From: Cereibacter_A azotoformans | GTDB taxonomy: Bacteria > Pseudomonadota > Alphaproteobacteria > Rhodobacterales > Rhodobacteraceae | Length of the DNA: 64,000 nucleotides | Assembly (NCBI RefSeq): GCF_003050905.1 | Contig: NZ_QAOT01000019.1 | Reading direction: 5' to 3' (one strand) | Shown: in pieces, positions 24,912 to 33,843 of the stretch | How positions within the stretch are numbered: the first letter of the stretch is position 1 | Layout: every line of letters begins with the position of its first letter | Position numbers and translations under genes: made by a program | The notes under the pieces: generated by a model | Databases searched by the model: none | Told to the model about the DNA's origin: nothing | The model's input: only the letters and a program-made list of their open reading frames with translations

Positions 24912-26846
24912 ATGTCCCCCCTGTCGTCCCGAATGATCCGGCTTCTGGCCGGCAGTGCCGCTGCCTTCGGACCGAGCACCGCGGCCCTCGCGCAGGATCT
25001 GGCCTTTTCGCTCGATCCGATCGTCGTGCAGTCCCGCGACGAGTTCGCCGAGGCCGCCGACCGTGCCACCTCGATGTATGTCGCCGATGCCGAGCTTGAG
25101 CGGGCCCGGACGGGCGACCTGAAGGATGTCTTCGCGGGCATCGCCTCGGTGTCGGTCGGCGGCGCGCTGCCGCTGACGCAGAAGATCTTCGTCAACGGCG
25201 TGGACATGCTGAACCTCGGCGTGAGCATCGACGGGGCGGCCCAGAACAACCGCGCCTTCCACCATGTCTCGGCCAACGCCATTGATCCGGGGCTGCTCAA
25301 GCAGGTGCGGGTGGATGCCACGATCTCGCCGGCCGACGCGGGCCCCTACGCGCTGGCGGGCTCGGTCGTGTTCGAGACGGTCGATGCGGCCGACATCCTG
25401 GCCGAGGGCCAGAGCTTCGGCGGCAACCTGCGCCTGAGCTATGGCGACAACGGGCAGACCGCGCAGGGCGCGCTGACGCTGGCCGGGCGCGAAGGCGGCT
25501 TCGAGTGGCTGGCCTACGGCAAGCGCGCCACGGGCGAGGATTACAAGGATGGCGACGGCGAAACCCGGCTCGGCACGGCGGCGAACCTCACGAGCGTTCT
25601 GGGCAAGCTGGCCTACGAGGCCCCCGAGGGGCACCGGGTCGAGCTGTCCGCCCTGCGCCTGCGCGATGACGAGCTGCGCCAGTTCCGGGCGAATTTCGGC
25701 GGCCTGAACGGGGTGGAGGATTCGCTCCGCCGCTATGACACGACGCGGGAAAGCTGGTCGCTGTCCTACGAGAACACGCAGGCCGGGGGCCTGTGGGATC
25801 CGAGCGTCCGGCTCGGCTATTCGGAGAGCGACATCGTCATCCCCGAGCCCTACGACAGCAACGGCCTGTCGGGCACCTGGTCGGCCACGGTCCAGAACGA
25901 CTTTCACCTGAACGCGACCGACCGGATCTCGGCCGGCATCGACTGGCAGCGCCGGTTCGGGGAATATTCGAGCCCCACCTACGGCGAGTTCCTTGAGGAA
26001 ACGTCGCGCAACATCGGCCTCTTCGCGCAGGCCCGGCTCGAGCCCACGGAGCGGTGGCGCCTGTCCTTTGGCGGGCGCTTCGACCGTCAGGATTTCGAGG
26101 GCGTCGATGGCAGCGACGAGCGCCATTCGGGCGGCTCGGGCAACCTGTCGGCCAGCTATGCGCTGACCGAGAGCCTGACGCTGCGCGGTGGCCTGTCCTC
26201 GATCTTTGGCGGCGTCGATATCGAGGACAACTACATCTTCAATCCGGGCTGGAGCTATGGGGACCTGCGGCCCTCGCGGGCGCAGAACGCCAGCCTCGGC
26301 TTCGACTGGGATGGGGGCGCGCTGAAGCTGGGGGGCGAGCTGTTCCTGACGGAGATCTACCGGGCCCGCAGCGCCTCGGAGAATTTCGACTTCGAGAGCC
26401 GCGGCTTCAACCTTGGCGCCACCTACGGTTGGGAGGGCGGGTTCGCGCGCTTCACCCTGTCGCACAGCGACGTGAAGGTGGATGGCGAGAAGGCCGCGGG
26501 CTACGAGGCGCTCGACTTCGGCGCGCCTCTGGGCACCGTGGCCGCGTTCGAAGTCCAGCAGGATACGACGCTGGCGGGCCTGCGCCTCGGCGGCGGGCTC
26601 GACCTTGCGCTGGATCACGACATGCCCGAAGCGGCCGATTTCGATCTCGAGGGCTATTCGGTGGTCAATGTCTTTGCCGAATATGTGCCGCCGCAGGCGC
26701 AGAACCTGACGCTTCGACTGCAGGTGGACAACCTGTTCGACACGACCTTCGCCGACCGTGCGACCTATGGCGCGGAATATGGCACCGTCACCTCGCTGAA
26801 GGAGCCGGGCCGGACCATCACCCTCAGCGCGGTGACGCGGTTCTGA
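24912..26846 (+). CDS. TonB-dependent outer-membrane receptor
   Basis: A 644-residue receptor with a Sec signal (ends near AALAQ), a short TonB-box-like stretch (LDPIVVQS), a plug (about 45-155; LLKQVRVDATISPADAGP) and a 22-strand barrel ending in TLSAVTRF. The plug lacks the classic RGxxxLYG signature and uses PADAGPYALAGSVVFETV, which resembles the heme/atypical siderophore branch. CTGGAG precedes the ATG. It is convergent with the siderophore ABC operon, with paired hairpins between, and probably supplies that system with its ligand. Confidence 0.9.
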   Translation: MSPLSSRMIRLLAGSAAAFGPSTAALAQDLAFSLDPIVVQSRDEFAEAADRATSMYVADAELERARTGDLKDVFAGIASVSVGGALPLTQKIFVNGVDMLNLGVSIDGAAQNNRAFHHVSANAIDPGLLKQVRVDATISPADAGPYALAGSVVFETVDAADILAEGQSFGGNLRLSYGDNGQTAQGALTLAGREGGFEWLAYGKRATGEDYKDGDGETRLGTAANLTSVLGKLAYEAPEGHRVELSALRLRDDELRQFRANFGGLNGVEDSLRRYDTTRESWSLSYENTQAGGLWDPSVRLGYSESDIVIPEPYDSNGLSGTWSATVQNDFHLNATDRISAGIDWQRRFGEYSSPTYGEFLEETSRNIGLFAQARLEPTERWRLSFGGRFDRQDFEGVDGSDERHSGGSGNLSASYALTESLTLRGGLSSIFGGVDIEDNYIFNPGWSYGDLRPSRAQNASLGFDWDGGALKLGGELFLTEIYRARSASENFDFESRGFNLGATYGWEGGFARFTLSHSDVKVDGEKAAGYEALDFGAPLGTVAAFEVQQDTTLAGLRLGGGLDLALDHDMPEAADFDLEGYSVVNVFAEYVPPQAQNLTLRLQVDNLFDTTFADRATYGAEYGTVTSLKEPGRTITLSAVTRF

Positions 26847-26940
26847 GCGGGGCGGGGCGCCCTCGGGTGCCCGCCCTGGCCGAGGGAGGTCGGGGGTCGT
26901 GCAAGGTCTGGCCGGAGTGCCGGGCATTGAGCCCCGTGCA

Positions 26941-26964
26941 CGGCCCGGCCGGAGGGCCGGGCCG
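26941..26964 (+). terminator. Terminator-like hairpin after the TonB receptor
   Basis: CGGCCCGGCC, loop GGAG, GGCCGGGCCG, followed by TGGGTTT. It is the first of two near-identical hairpins between convergent genes. Confidence 0.65.
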
Positions 26965-26978
26965 TGGGTTTCGTGACC

Positions 26979-27000
26979 GGCCCGGCCGGACGGCCGGGCC
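26979..27000 (-). terminator. Terminator-like hairpin after the siderophore ABC operon
   Basis: GGCCCGGCC, loop GGAC, GGCCGGGCC, directly abutting the stop codon of the ATPase gene on the minus strand. It is almost a copy of the hairpin at 26941, and the pair probably works as a bidirectional terminator. Confidence 0.65.
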
Positions 27001-27759
27001 TCAGGCGTGATGCAGGACCAGCGGGCGGCCCGCATGTTCCCCCACGGCGATGTCGATGCCGTAGAGATCGCGCAGCACCGCCGGCGTCAGCACCTCGGCG
27101 GGCGTGCCCTCGGCCAGGATCCGCCCGTCGCGCAAGGCCACGATGTGATCGGCCCAGGCGGCGGCGTAGTTCACCTCATGGACCACGAGGACCGCGCTCT
27201 TGCCGCCGTCCCGCACCGCCGCCCGCAACCGCTCGAGCAGGGCCCGCGCGTGGGCCATGTCGAGATTGTTCAGCGGCTCGTCGAGCAGCAGCCAGTCGGT
27301 GCCCTGTGCGAAGGCCATCGCCACGAAGGCGCGCTGGCGCTGCCCGCCCGACAGCTCGTCCAGAAAGCGGCCCGCCAGCGGTGCGAGGTCGAAGGCGGCC
27401 AAAGCCTCCTCCACGGCGGCGGCATCGGCGGGCGAGGGGCGGCCGCGGTGGTGCGGCCAGCGCCCGAAGCCCACCAGCTCGCGCACCCGGAGCCGGCTGG
27501 ACACGCTCGTCTCCTGCCCGAGCACCGCCATGCGCAGCGCAAGCTCGTGCGAGGGGGTGTGCGACACGTCCATCCCCTCGACGCGAATGCGGCCCGCCGA
27601 CAGCGGCAGAAGGCGCGCCACGAGGTTCAGGAGCGTGGACTTGCCCGCCCCGTTCGGCCCGATCAGGGCGGTCAGCCGGCCCCTGGGCAGCCGCGTCGTC
27701 ACGCGGTCCAGGATGCGCGCCGCGCCCATGTGGTGCGAGACATCCTCGATCTCGATCAT
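27001..27759 (-). CDS. Siderophore ABC transporter ATPase
   Basis: A 252-residue ATP-binding subunit of the FepC/FecE type (YclP/FatE group). Walker A is GPNGAGKST (about 34), the signature is LSGGQRQR (about 128), Walker B is DWLLLDEP, and the switch His is in VLVVHEVNYAAAWAD. Its ATG overlaps the TGA of the upstream permease (ATGA), indicating translational coupling. It is the last gene of the four-gene operon 30518-27001. Confidence 0.93.
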   Translation of the reverse strand: MIEIEDVSHHMGAARILDRVTTRLPRGRLTALIGPNGAGKSTLLNLVARLLPLSAGRIRVEGMDVSHTPSHELALRMAVLGQETSVSSRLRVRELVGFGRWPHHRGRPSPADAAAVEEALAAFDLAPLAGRFLDELSGGQRQRAFVAMAFAQGTDWLLLDEPLNNLDMAHARALLERLRAAVRDGGKSAVLVVHEVNYAAAWADHIVALRDGRILAEGTPAEVLTPAVLRDLYGIDIAVGEHAGRPLVLHHA

Positions 27760-28700
27760 TTCACGCGTCCCCGCATCAGAAGCCACAGAAAGAACAGCCC
27801 GCCTGCGAACTCGACCACGATGCTGAGCGTGGCGCCCATCCCCAGGACCCGCTCGAAGAGTGTCTGCCCGCCCACGAGCAGCACGATCGCCACCAGCGCC
27901 GCGGCGGGCAGAAGCGCACGGTGGCGGGCGCTTGTCGTCAGGGAATGGGCGAGGGCGGCCACGATCAGCCCGAAGAAGCCCACGGGCCCGACGAGCGCGG
28001 TCGAGACCGCGACCAGCACCGCGACCAGCGTCAGCACCCCCAGCGAAAGCCGGTCGTAGGCCAGTCCCAGCGGCACCGCCGTCCGCCGCCCCAGCGCCAG
28101 CACATCGAGCCGGGGCGCCAGCGCCAGCGCCGTGCCGGCCGCCGCAAGGCAGAGGCCCGCGCCCAGCGGCAGCAGCCCGGCCTCGATGCGCGAGAAGGAG
28201 GCAAAGCTCTCGGCCTGCACCACCGAATAGGCGTTCGGATCGAGGATCCGGGCAAGGAAGGACGAGAGCGACCGGAACAGGATGCCGAAGATCACTCCCG
28301 TCAGGATCATCCGCATCATGTCCTGAGCCCCGCGCCGCAGCAGCGTGCCGAAGAGCAGAAGGCCCGCGGCCACCAGCACCGCCACCTCGACCGCGAAGGA
28401 CAGGCTGGACGGGAGCTGCGCATGGGCCGTGATGCCGAGGCTGGCCACGAGCGTGGTCTGCATCAGCACATAGAGGGCGTCGAACCCCATGATCGAGGGC
28501 GTGAGGATGCGGTTGCCGCTGACGGTCTGGAACAGGACCGTCGCCACGGCGATCGCCGTTCCCACCACGACCAGCCCCGCCAGCTTGACCGAACGCAGGC
28601 CAAGGACGAACCGCCAGTTCGCTCCGCCCAGCCCCCAGAGCAGGTAGGTGGCGCAGACGATCAGGGCCAGCGCGGCCAGCCAGAAAAGCGCCCTATCCAC
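27756..28700 (-). CDS. Siderophore ABC transporter permease 2
   Basis: A 314-residue FecCD-type permease with about nine or ten helices (YclO/FatC group). Marks are GNRILTPSIMGFDALYVLMQ near the N-terminus and the coupling region GPVGFFGLIVAALAHSL. The GTG start at 28700 overlaps the preceding permease stop by eight bases and fits the homologous N-terminus. It pairs with permease 1 to form the heterodimeric channel. Confidence 0.92.
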   Translation of the reverse strand: MDRALFWLAALALIVCATYLLWGLGGANWRFVLGLRSVKLAGLVVVGTAIAVATVLFQTVSGNRILTPSIMGFDALYVLMQTTLVASLGITAHAQLPSSLSFAVEVAVLVAAGLLLFGTLLRRGAQDMMRMILTGVIFGILFRSLSSFLARILDPNAYSVVQAESFASFSRIEAGLLPLGAGLCLAAAGTALALAPRLDVLALGRRTAVPLGLAYDRLSLGVLTLVAVLVAVSTALVGPVGFFGLIVAALAHSLTTSARHRALLPAAALVAIVLLVGGQTLFERVLGMGATLSIVVEFAGGLFFLWLLMRGRVK

Positions 28701-29640
28701 GGACGGGCCTCCACAGAAGCCAGAGAAAGAGCAGCGAGCCGAGGACACCGAGCACCGTGCCGGCCGGCACCTCGTAGGGATGCCGCACGAGCCGCCCGAC
28801 CAGATCGCAGGCCAGCACCAGCGCGCCGCCGGCGGCCGCCACGACGGGCAGCGAGGCGCGCAGGTCGTCGCCCATCACCCGCGAGACGAGGTTCGGCACC
28901 ACCAGCCCCACGAAGGGCACCATCCCCACCGTCACGACCACCATCGCCGTCACCAGCGACACGACGCCCAGCCCCAGCCGCATCACCGCGGCGGCGTTCA
29001 GCCCGAGGCCGGTGGCCGTCCTCTCGCCGAGGCCCAGAATGGCGAACCGATCCGCCGCGAACCACGCGAGCGCCGCCGCCGCCCCCGCGATCCACAAAAG
29101 CTCGTAGCGCCCCGCGATCACGCCCGAAAACTCGCCCGACATCAGCCAGATGCCGATCAGCTGCATCATGTCGGCCTTCCAGGCGATGAAGCTGGCCACC
29201 GATTGCAGCACGCCGGCCAGCACCAGCCCCACGATCGGGACAAGCAGCACCTCGCGCGGTGGAAGGCGCCGGATCAGCGCAAGAAAGAGGCCCGCGCCCG
29301 CAAGGGCCGCGCCACTGGCCGCGGCCATCTTGATCCAGACCGGGGCCCCCGGCGCCAGAAGCGTGACGGCCAGCAGGCCGAGCGCCGCGCCCTCGGCGGT
29401 TCCGGTGGTGCCGGGCTCGACAAATCGGTTGCGCGCGACCTGCTGCATCACCACCCCCGCCACGGCCAGCGCCGCGCCCGACAGCACCACGGCGGCCGTC
29501 CGCGGCACCCGCGACACGGCCAGCAGCAGCCCCGCCTGCGGATCGGCCAGAAGCGCCGCGGGACCCATCCCCGCGGCCCCGACCACGAGGCTGGCCAGCA
29601 TCAGCGCCACCAGCGCCAGAAGCATCAGGCGCAGGATCAT
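28693..29640 (-). CDS. Siderophore ABC transporter permease 1
   Basis: A 315-residue FecCD-type permease (YclN/FatD group). Marks are LLLAVSRVPRTAAVVLSGAA, MQQVARNRFVEPGTTGTAEG and the cytoplasmic coupling region GMVPFVGLVVPNLVSRVMGD. Its ATG overlaps the stop codon of the binding-protein gene (ATGA). Confidence 0.93.
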   Translation of the reverse strand: MILRLMLLALVALMLASLVVGAAGMGPAALLADPQAGLLLAVSRVPRTAAVVLSGAALAVAGVVMQQVARNRFVEPGTTGTAEGAALGLLAVTLLAPGAPVWIKMAAASGAALAGAGLFLALIRRLPPREVLLVPIVGLVLAGVLQSVASFIAWKADMMQLIGIWLMSGEFSGVIAGRYELLWIAGAAAALAWFAADRFAILGLGERTATGLGLNAAAVMRLGLGVVSLVTAMVVVTVGMVPFVGLVVPNLVSRVMGDDLRASLPVVAAAGGALVLACDLVGRLVRHPYEVPAGTVLGVLGSLLFLWLLWRPVRG

Positions 29641-30518
29641 CGGTCGAGGGCTGTGACGAGATCCTCGAGCGTGCCCATGAGCGAGCGGTAGCCGCCGCCC
29701 GCGACATAGACTTCGGCCGGATCGAGATAGACCACCTGACCGGATGTCCAGGCGGTCGTGTCCCGCACCAGCGGATTGTCGAGCACGGCCCGCGCCGAGG
29801 CGCCTTCGGCGCCGATGGCCGCGCCCCGGTCGATGACGAAAAGCCAGTCCGGGTTCGTCCGCGCGATGAACTCGAACGACACGGCGTCGCCATGGGTCGC
29901 CGCCTCCAGCTCGGGCACCGCTTCGGCCATGCCGGTCGCCTCGTGCAGCCAGCCAAAGCGCGATCCGCGCCCGAACGCCGACATCTTCGGCCCGTTGGTC
30001 AGGAGGATCAGAAGGCTCCCCTTGCCCTCGGCCGCGGCGGCAAGCTCGTCGAGCTTCGCCCCCAGCGCGGCGTCGAGCCGCTCGGCCTCGGCTTCACGCC
30101 CGAACAGGGTGCCGTAGGCCGCAAGCCGCTGCCGCGCATCGCCGATGAGGTCCGGCCCGATGGTCATGTCGAGCGTGGGCGCCACCTGCGACAGGGCCTT
30201 CACCTGCGCCGACGAGCGGCCCCCCGCGATCACAAGATCGGGCGCCAGCGCGGACAGCGCCTCGAGATCCGGCTCGAAGATCGTGCCGACGGGCGCCGCA
30301 TCCAGATCGGCCAGCCCCGGCACAAAGGTCTGCACCGGCGCGCCATCCACGCGAACGCCAAGGGCTGTCACCGTGTCGAGCGCGGCGATGTCGAAGACCG
30401 CGACCCTCTCGGGCACCTGTCCGACGGTGACCGGCCCGAGGGCGGTCTCGACGGTCGCGGCGCTTGCGGGTGCCGCCAGAAGAAGCCCGGCCAGCAGGCC
30501 GGACGCAAGACGGATCAT
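29637..30518 (-). CDS. Siderophore-binding periplasmic protein (FatB/YclQ/CeuE-like)
   Basis: A 293-residue periplasmic binding protein and first gene of the ABC operon. The signal peptide ends at ASAATVE. Class III fold marks are VTVGQVPERVAVFDIAALDT, GTIFEPDLEALSALAPDLVI, GGRSSAQVKALSQVAPTLDM and NPDWLFVIDRGAA. The pattern is closest to binders of catecholate siderophores such as petrobactin. It has no lipobox, so it is soluble. GAGGAG precedes ATG 30518. It diverges from the DUF2218 gene, so a shared iron-controlled promoter region is likely, though no clear iron box was found. Confidence 0.92.
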   Translation of the reverse strand: MIRLASGLLAGLLLAAPASAATVETALGPVTVGQVPERVAVFDIAALDTVTALGVRVDGAPVQTFVPGLADLDAAPVGTIFEPDLEALSALAPDLVIAGGRSSAQVKALSQVAPTLDMTIGPDLIGDARQRLAAYGTLFGREAEAERLDAALGAKLDELAAAAEGKGSLLILLTNGPKMSAFGRGSRFGWLHEATGMAEAVPELEAATHGDAVSFEFIARTNPDWLFVIDRGAAIGAEGASARAVLDNPLVRDTTAWTSGQVVYLDPAEVYVAGGGYRSLMGTLEDLVTALDR

Positions 30519-30640
30519 GGCGATCTCCTCTCGATGCTCCGGCGTGTGGCTTGAACTGGCTCCACGCATCGGGACGACACCTAAGGCCTTGCGCGCCTCC
30601 GGTCCAGCCCATATCCAGAGAAAAACAGTCGGAGATAGAG

Positions 30641-30979
30641 ATGCTGACCACGACCGCCCGATACGCCACGCCCCACGCGGCGAAATATCTGCGGCAGCTG
30701 GGCAATCACTTCGCCCACAAGGTCGAGGTGCAGCTCGAGGATCACCGCGCGACCTGCACCTTCCAGACCGGCACCGCGGCGCTGGTGGCGGACGAGGGGG
30801 CCCTGACGGTCCGTATCGAGGCGCCGGACCCCAAGGGGCTGATCCAGACGCGCTTCGTGATCGACTCGCATCTTGTGACCTTCGCCTTCCGCGAGGCCTT
30901 CACGGGCCTCGACTGGAGCGCGGCCGACGGGGACGCCGCGCCCGACGGCTCACATCCGGCCGGCCTGCGGAGCGGCTGA
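30641..30979 (+). CDS. DUF2218 family protein
   Basis: A 112-residue cytoplasmic protein of the DUF2218 family, which is often found beside siderophore uptake and siderophore-reductase genes; its role is unknown. Family marks are ARYATPHAAKYLRQLGNHFA and LIQTRFVIDSHLVTFAFRE. GGAGATAGAG sits right before the ATG. It diverges from the siderophore ABC operon, which suggests a part in iron release or siderophore handling. Confidence 0.8.
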   Translation: MLTTTARYATPHAAKYLRQLGNHFAHKVEVQLEDHRATCTFQTGTAALVADEGALTVRIEAPDPKGLIQTRFVIDSHLVTFAFREAFTGLDWSAADGDAAPDGSHPAGLRSG

Positions 30980-31092
30980 CAGCACCGCCACGGCGCCCCG
31001 TTCCTCGGATGGCCTCAGGCAGGTCGTGATGGTCATGCAGTTCACCACCGTTGCCACGATCCTGCCCACAAGGGCCAGAAGAACCACCGCGC

Positions 31093-31537
31093 CTAGCACG
31101 CCCCGACGCCCAGATGTTCAACCAGCATGGCCTCGTCGCGCAAGGCCGCCCACGGCACCGCCGCCGCCGGACGCGGCACGCGGTTGAAGTCCCTGAGGAG
31201 ATCCTGGATCGAGACTTCGGAGGCTTCGATCCTCGTCACCGGCATGATGTTGTGATCGGACGTGCGGAACAGCAGCGACCGAAGCCCGAGGAACTCACGC
31301 GGGATCTGGACATCGACGATCTGCCGGCGCCCGTCCGGGAGCAGCTTGCAGGACGATGCCCAGCCGGAGGCGAGGTCATGGGGCGAGCGCCGCTCCTGCC
31401 CCTGATGGATCATGCCTGCCCCGGCGGATAGACGCGACGGCGTTGATGCATGGCCTCGAGAACCGTCAACTCGTCCTCGGAAAGCACGCGGCAAAGGCGT
31501 CGAGCTTGCGGCCGAGAGGGCGGTTCGCGATCGGCAT
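31093..31537 (-). pseudogene. Crp/Fnr-family regulator, frameshifted and truncated
   Basis: The N-terminal cyclic-nucleotide-binding-type domain can be followed over three frames. They are NRPLGRKLDAFA, then DELTVLEAMHQRRRVYPPGQ after a shift near 31480, then IHQGQERRSP through LLPDGRRQIVDVQIPREFLG and WAALRDEAMLVEHL after a shift near 31415. The helix-turn-helix half is missing. At least three lesions show it is dead. Confidence 0.7.
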
Positions 31538-31696
31538 GGCATCCCGGCCGTCGAAGAGCGGCTGACGTCGAACCTGTCCATCACGGCGAACCGGCATGAC
31601 GCTGCTCTGGATCAGTGCCCGCCCCGCGATTGCTGCGATACTCGACGGCATCGGCAGCCAAGCATCCGATCACCACACCTGTCGTAAAGGTCCACC

Positions 31697-31933
31697 ATGC
31701 AAGCGCCTCCCCCGGACACTGCAGGAGTCGCGGCCCTCGCGATCTGCGAGGCCCTGCTCCTCTCGCTGTTCGACAGGCAGATCCTGCCAGAGGCCGAGAT
31801 CGTGGGCCTCCTCGAGGATGCGGCGGCGGCCCATGCGGGGCATCCCGAGGACGGTGATGCCGAGTTGCACAGGGAGGCGGCCCGGCTGATCGCCGGGATC
31901 AGCGTCGGGCAGAACACGCTGCGACGGCGATGA
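31697..31933 (+). CDS. Small conserved hypothetical protein
   Basis: A 78-residue acidic, mostly helical protein with LAICEALLLSLFDRQILPEA and EIVGLLEDAAAAHAG. Similar small proteins occur in rhizobia and Rhodobacterales, to my memory, without known function. It is the first of several small genes in this stretch. No signal peptide or metal motif. Confidence 0.55.
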   Translation: MQAPPPDTAGVAALAICEALLLSLFDRQILPEAEIVGLLEDAAAAHAGHPEDGDAELHREAARLIAGISVGQNTLRRR

Positions 31934-32111
31934 AGGGCTCGGGTGCGGCACGTCCGGACGGGGCCTGCGACGGGAGAGGGAATTCCTCGGTGCCTGATGA
32001 TGCGGCGATATTCGGGCAGTTCGTTTCGTGACGGCGGGCCGGCTCTTTCGCAGGGAAGAGCCGGTTCTCATTATCCGTGGTCGAACCGGGCGGCTCCCCA
32101 GGGAACGGCGG

Positions 32112-32321
32112 TCATTTCCGGCCGGATTTCCGCACCGGCTTGGGCGCCGCGGGCAAGGCCGCGAGCGTCGCGTCGCGTTCGAGCCGGGCGGCCCGCTGGC
32201 GTGCGACCTGCGCATTCCGCGCATCTGTTTCGGCGGCGACAATTGCCTTGGAGGCAGCGTCGGCGCGCTGTGCGGCATGACCAGGGCCGGCGCGAACGGG
32301 GTCGGGCTTGGAGGATCGCAT
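32112..32321 (-). CDS. Small Ala/Arg-rich hypothetical protein
   Basis: A 69-residue basic, helical protein (KPDPVRAGPGHAAQRADAAS, then ARNAQVARQRAARLERDATL) ending in a lysine/arginine-rich tail. AAGGA lies six bases before the ATG. It looks like a small nucleic-acid-associated protein, but no domain is recognised. Confidence 0.5.
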   Translation of the reverse strand: MRSSKPDPVRAGPGHAAQRADAASKAIVAAETDARNAQVARQRAARLERDATLAALPAAPKPVRKSGRK

Positions 32322-32420
32322 GGCTGTTCCTTGTTCTGTCATCGAGGTCCGTGGTCTCGCGCACATTCCGGCCGCCGCCGGGACGCGGGCGGATGCACCC
32401 GCCATCCCGCGTCGTGCCGT

Positions 32421-32564
32421 TCAGGGCTTCTTCAGGGTCCCCGAGCCCGACGACGGCGCCAAGGCCGTGTGGGTGCGCGTCACCGTAACGACGGCGGGCG
32501 CCTTCTTCGGCTGTTTCGGCTTTTTCGTCTGCCGGTTTCCGCGGATGTTCATGCCTTTGGCCAT
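32421..32564 (-). CDS. Small basic protein (MAKG-xN-xRGN family)
   Basis: A 47-residue protein starting MAKGMNIRGNRQTKKPKQPK and ending SGSGTLKKP. It has strong likeness to a short, widespread, uncharacterised alphaproteobacterial protein with the same lysine-rich beginning. GGAGAG lies five bases before the ATG. It is co-oriented with the gene at 32112. It probably binds nucleic acid, judging only by charge. Confidence 0.6.
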   Translation of the reverse strand: MAKGMNIRGNRQTKKPKQPKKAPAVVTVTRTHTALAPSSGSGTLKKP

Positions 32565-32845
32565 GGGGCTCTCCGGTTGAAGGGGTTCCGGCAGGCACGC
32601 GCCGGTCGAGGCTGCAGGAGGGAAGCCGCAGGGATTTTCGGGAAGAAGCGGGCTTCAAGAGGCGCCTCCAGTCCCGGCCCTGGTCCGAAAGGCGGCGCGG
32701 TGCAGGACCCGTGCCCTGGCTCGATATGGGAACGACAGATCCCGAACACAAGGGCCGCCGAGATCCGGCCCTTCAGGACGGCGCGCCATGCGACGCACAA
32801 CGGCCCGCATCAGCGCTGCACGGTTGCTTGCAAAGGAGAGTTGCC

Positions 32846-33121
32846 ATGAAACGGCGCACCTTCCACTGGAATGTTTCCTTCCAGGCCGCGTTCCGCCTGG
32901 GTGGCAACCTGTTCCCACCGGGGACGTACGAGATCTGGGCCGAGGTCGATGCCAGCCATCAACCGAAGGAAGTTTGCTGGCGGGAGATCCAGTTCTACAT
33001 CACGATCGAGCACTGGAACCGGCGCGAGCGGCGTCCAATCGATCTCCGCGCCCTGGATGGTGCCCTGCGCCGGGATCGTGCCGCGGTCGCGAATGCAAAT
33101 GTCGTCCCGTCGGACCTGTGA
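32846..33121 (+). CDS. Small hypothetical protein with PPGTYE motif
   Basis: A 91-residue protein with AAFRLGGNLFPPGTYEIWAE followed by a Trp-rich segment (CWREIQFYITIEHWNRRER). AAGGAGAG precedes the ATG. Its N-terminal half resembles that of the next gene (PFRLPGFDGELPAGRYQLDT), so the two may be distant paralogues. Function unknown. Confidence 0.6.
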   Translation: MKRRTFHWNVSFQAAFRLGGNLFPPGTYEIWAEVDASHQPKEVCWREIQFYITIEHWNRRERRPIDLRALDGALRRDRAAVANANVVPSDL

Positions 33122-33217
33122 ATACCGGCACCGCGCGGACGACCGCTCCGGACGCTCGTCGGGCATGAAGCGCCTCAGCGGGTCGCGAGCGGACCCCGAG
33201 ACAGGAGGAGGACCATC

Positions 33218-33592
33218 ATGGCCGACCGCATCGTCCGATCCACCGCGGTGTTCCTGCGGCCGTTCCGCCTGCCCGGCTTTGATGGTGAGCTTCCGGCCGG
33301 CCGCTATCAGCTGGATACCGAGATCCGGGCCCCGGCGGGCATGACGGATCCGGCGGCATGGCGGGCATCGGTTGTGGTCCATCTTCATCCCGCCGCGAAC
33401 ATGCCCAACCTCGCCCGGGCCCTGACCGTGCGGCTGGCGGACATCGACGCGGCGGTCGCGCGCGACGAAGCGTCGGGCCAGTCGCTCGACCGGTTCTTCC
33501 TGCAGGCGATGCTGGACGATCCCATGATCCGGATGGTCATGGAGGCTGACGGAGTGACCGAGGCCGACCTGCGCCGCCTCTACGAGCCGTGA
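33218..33592 (+). CDS. Small hypothetical protein with PAGRYQ motif
   Basis: A 124-residue soluble protein. FLRPFRLPGFDGELPAGRYQ is followed by a DxEIRAP strand, WRASVVVHLHP, and a helical C-terminus. ACAGGAGGAGG lies upstream of the ATG. It is paired with the gene at 32846, and similar small proteins are known to me from rhizobia and Rhodobacterales without function. Confidence 0.6.
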   Translation: MADRIVRSTAVFLRPFRLPGFDGELPAGRYQLDTEIRAPAGMTDPAAWRASVVVHLHPAANMPNLARALTVRLADIDAAVARDEASGQSLDRFFLQAMLDDPMIRMVMEADGVTEADLRRLYEP

Positions 33593-33610
33593 CCCATCCC
33601 GGGATGGGTC
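33591..33610 (+). terminator. Perfect palindrome at the end of the small-gene pair
   Basis: GACCCATCCC directly followed by GGGATGGGTC, overlapping the TGA stop. No T run follows. It is a plausible terminator or RNA-stabilising hairpin. Confidence 0.45.
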
Positions 33611-33843
33611 GAAGCCCCCGCTCGGGATACATGGCGCGAAGGACCCCTGTGGCTCCTGCTTCCGGCGCGGCGATATTCTGTTTTCCATCGAGGCTTGTCT
33701 TGACGGGCGATGTCTGTCATCAAGGTGGGGCAAAGCATCTTCTTTCGACCTTCTGTTTCCTTGCGGCTTCAGTTGCGACTCTGACGAAACTGAGCCAGGC
33801 CACCGCATCAAGCGGGTGGCGCACAAGACAAGGAAACATCACG

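Noticed and set aside
30519..30640. Iron box between the siderophore operon and DUF2218
   Set aside because: I looked for TGA-N9-TCA and Fur-like repeats and found none that were convincing.
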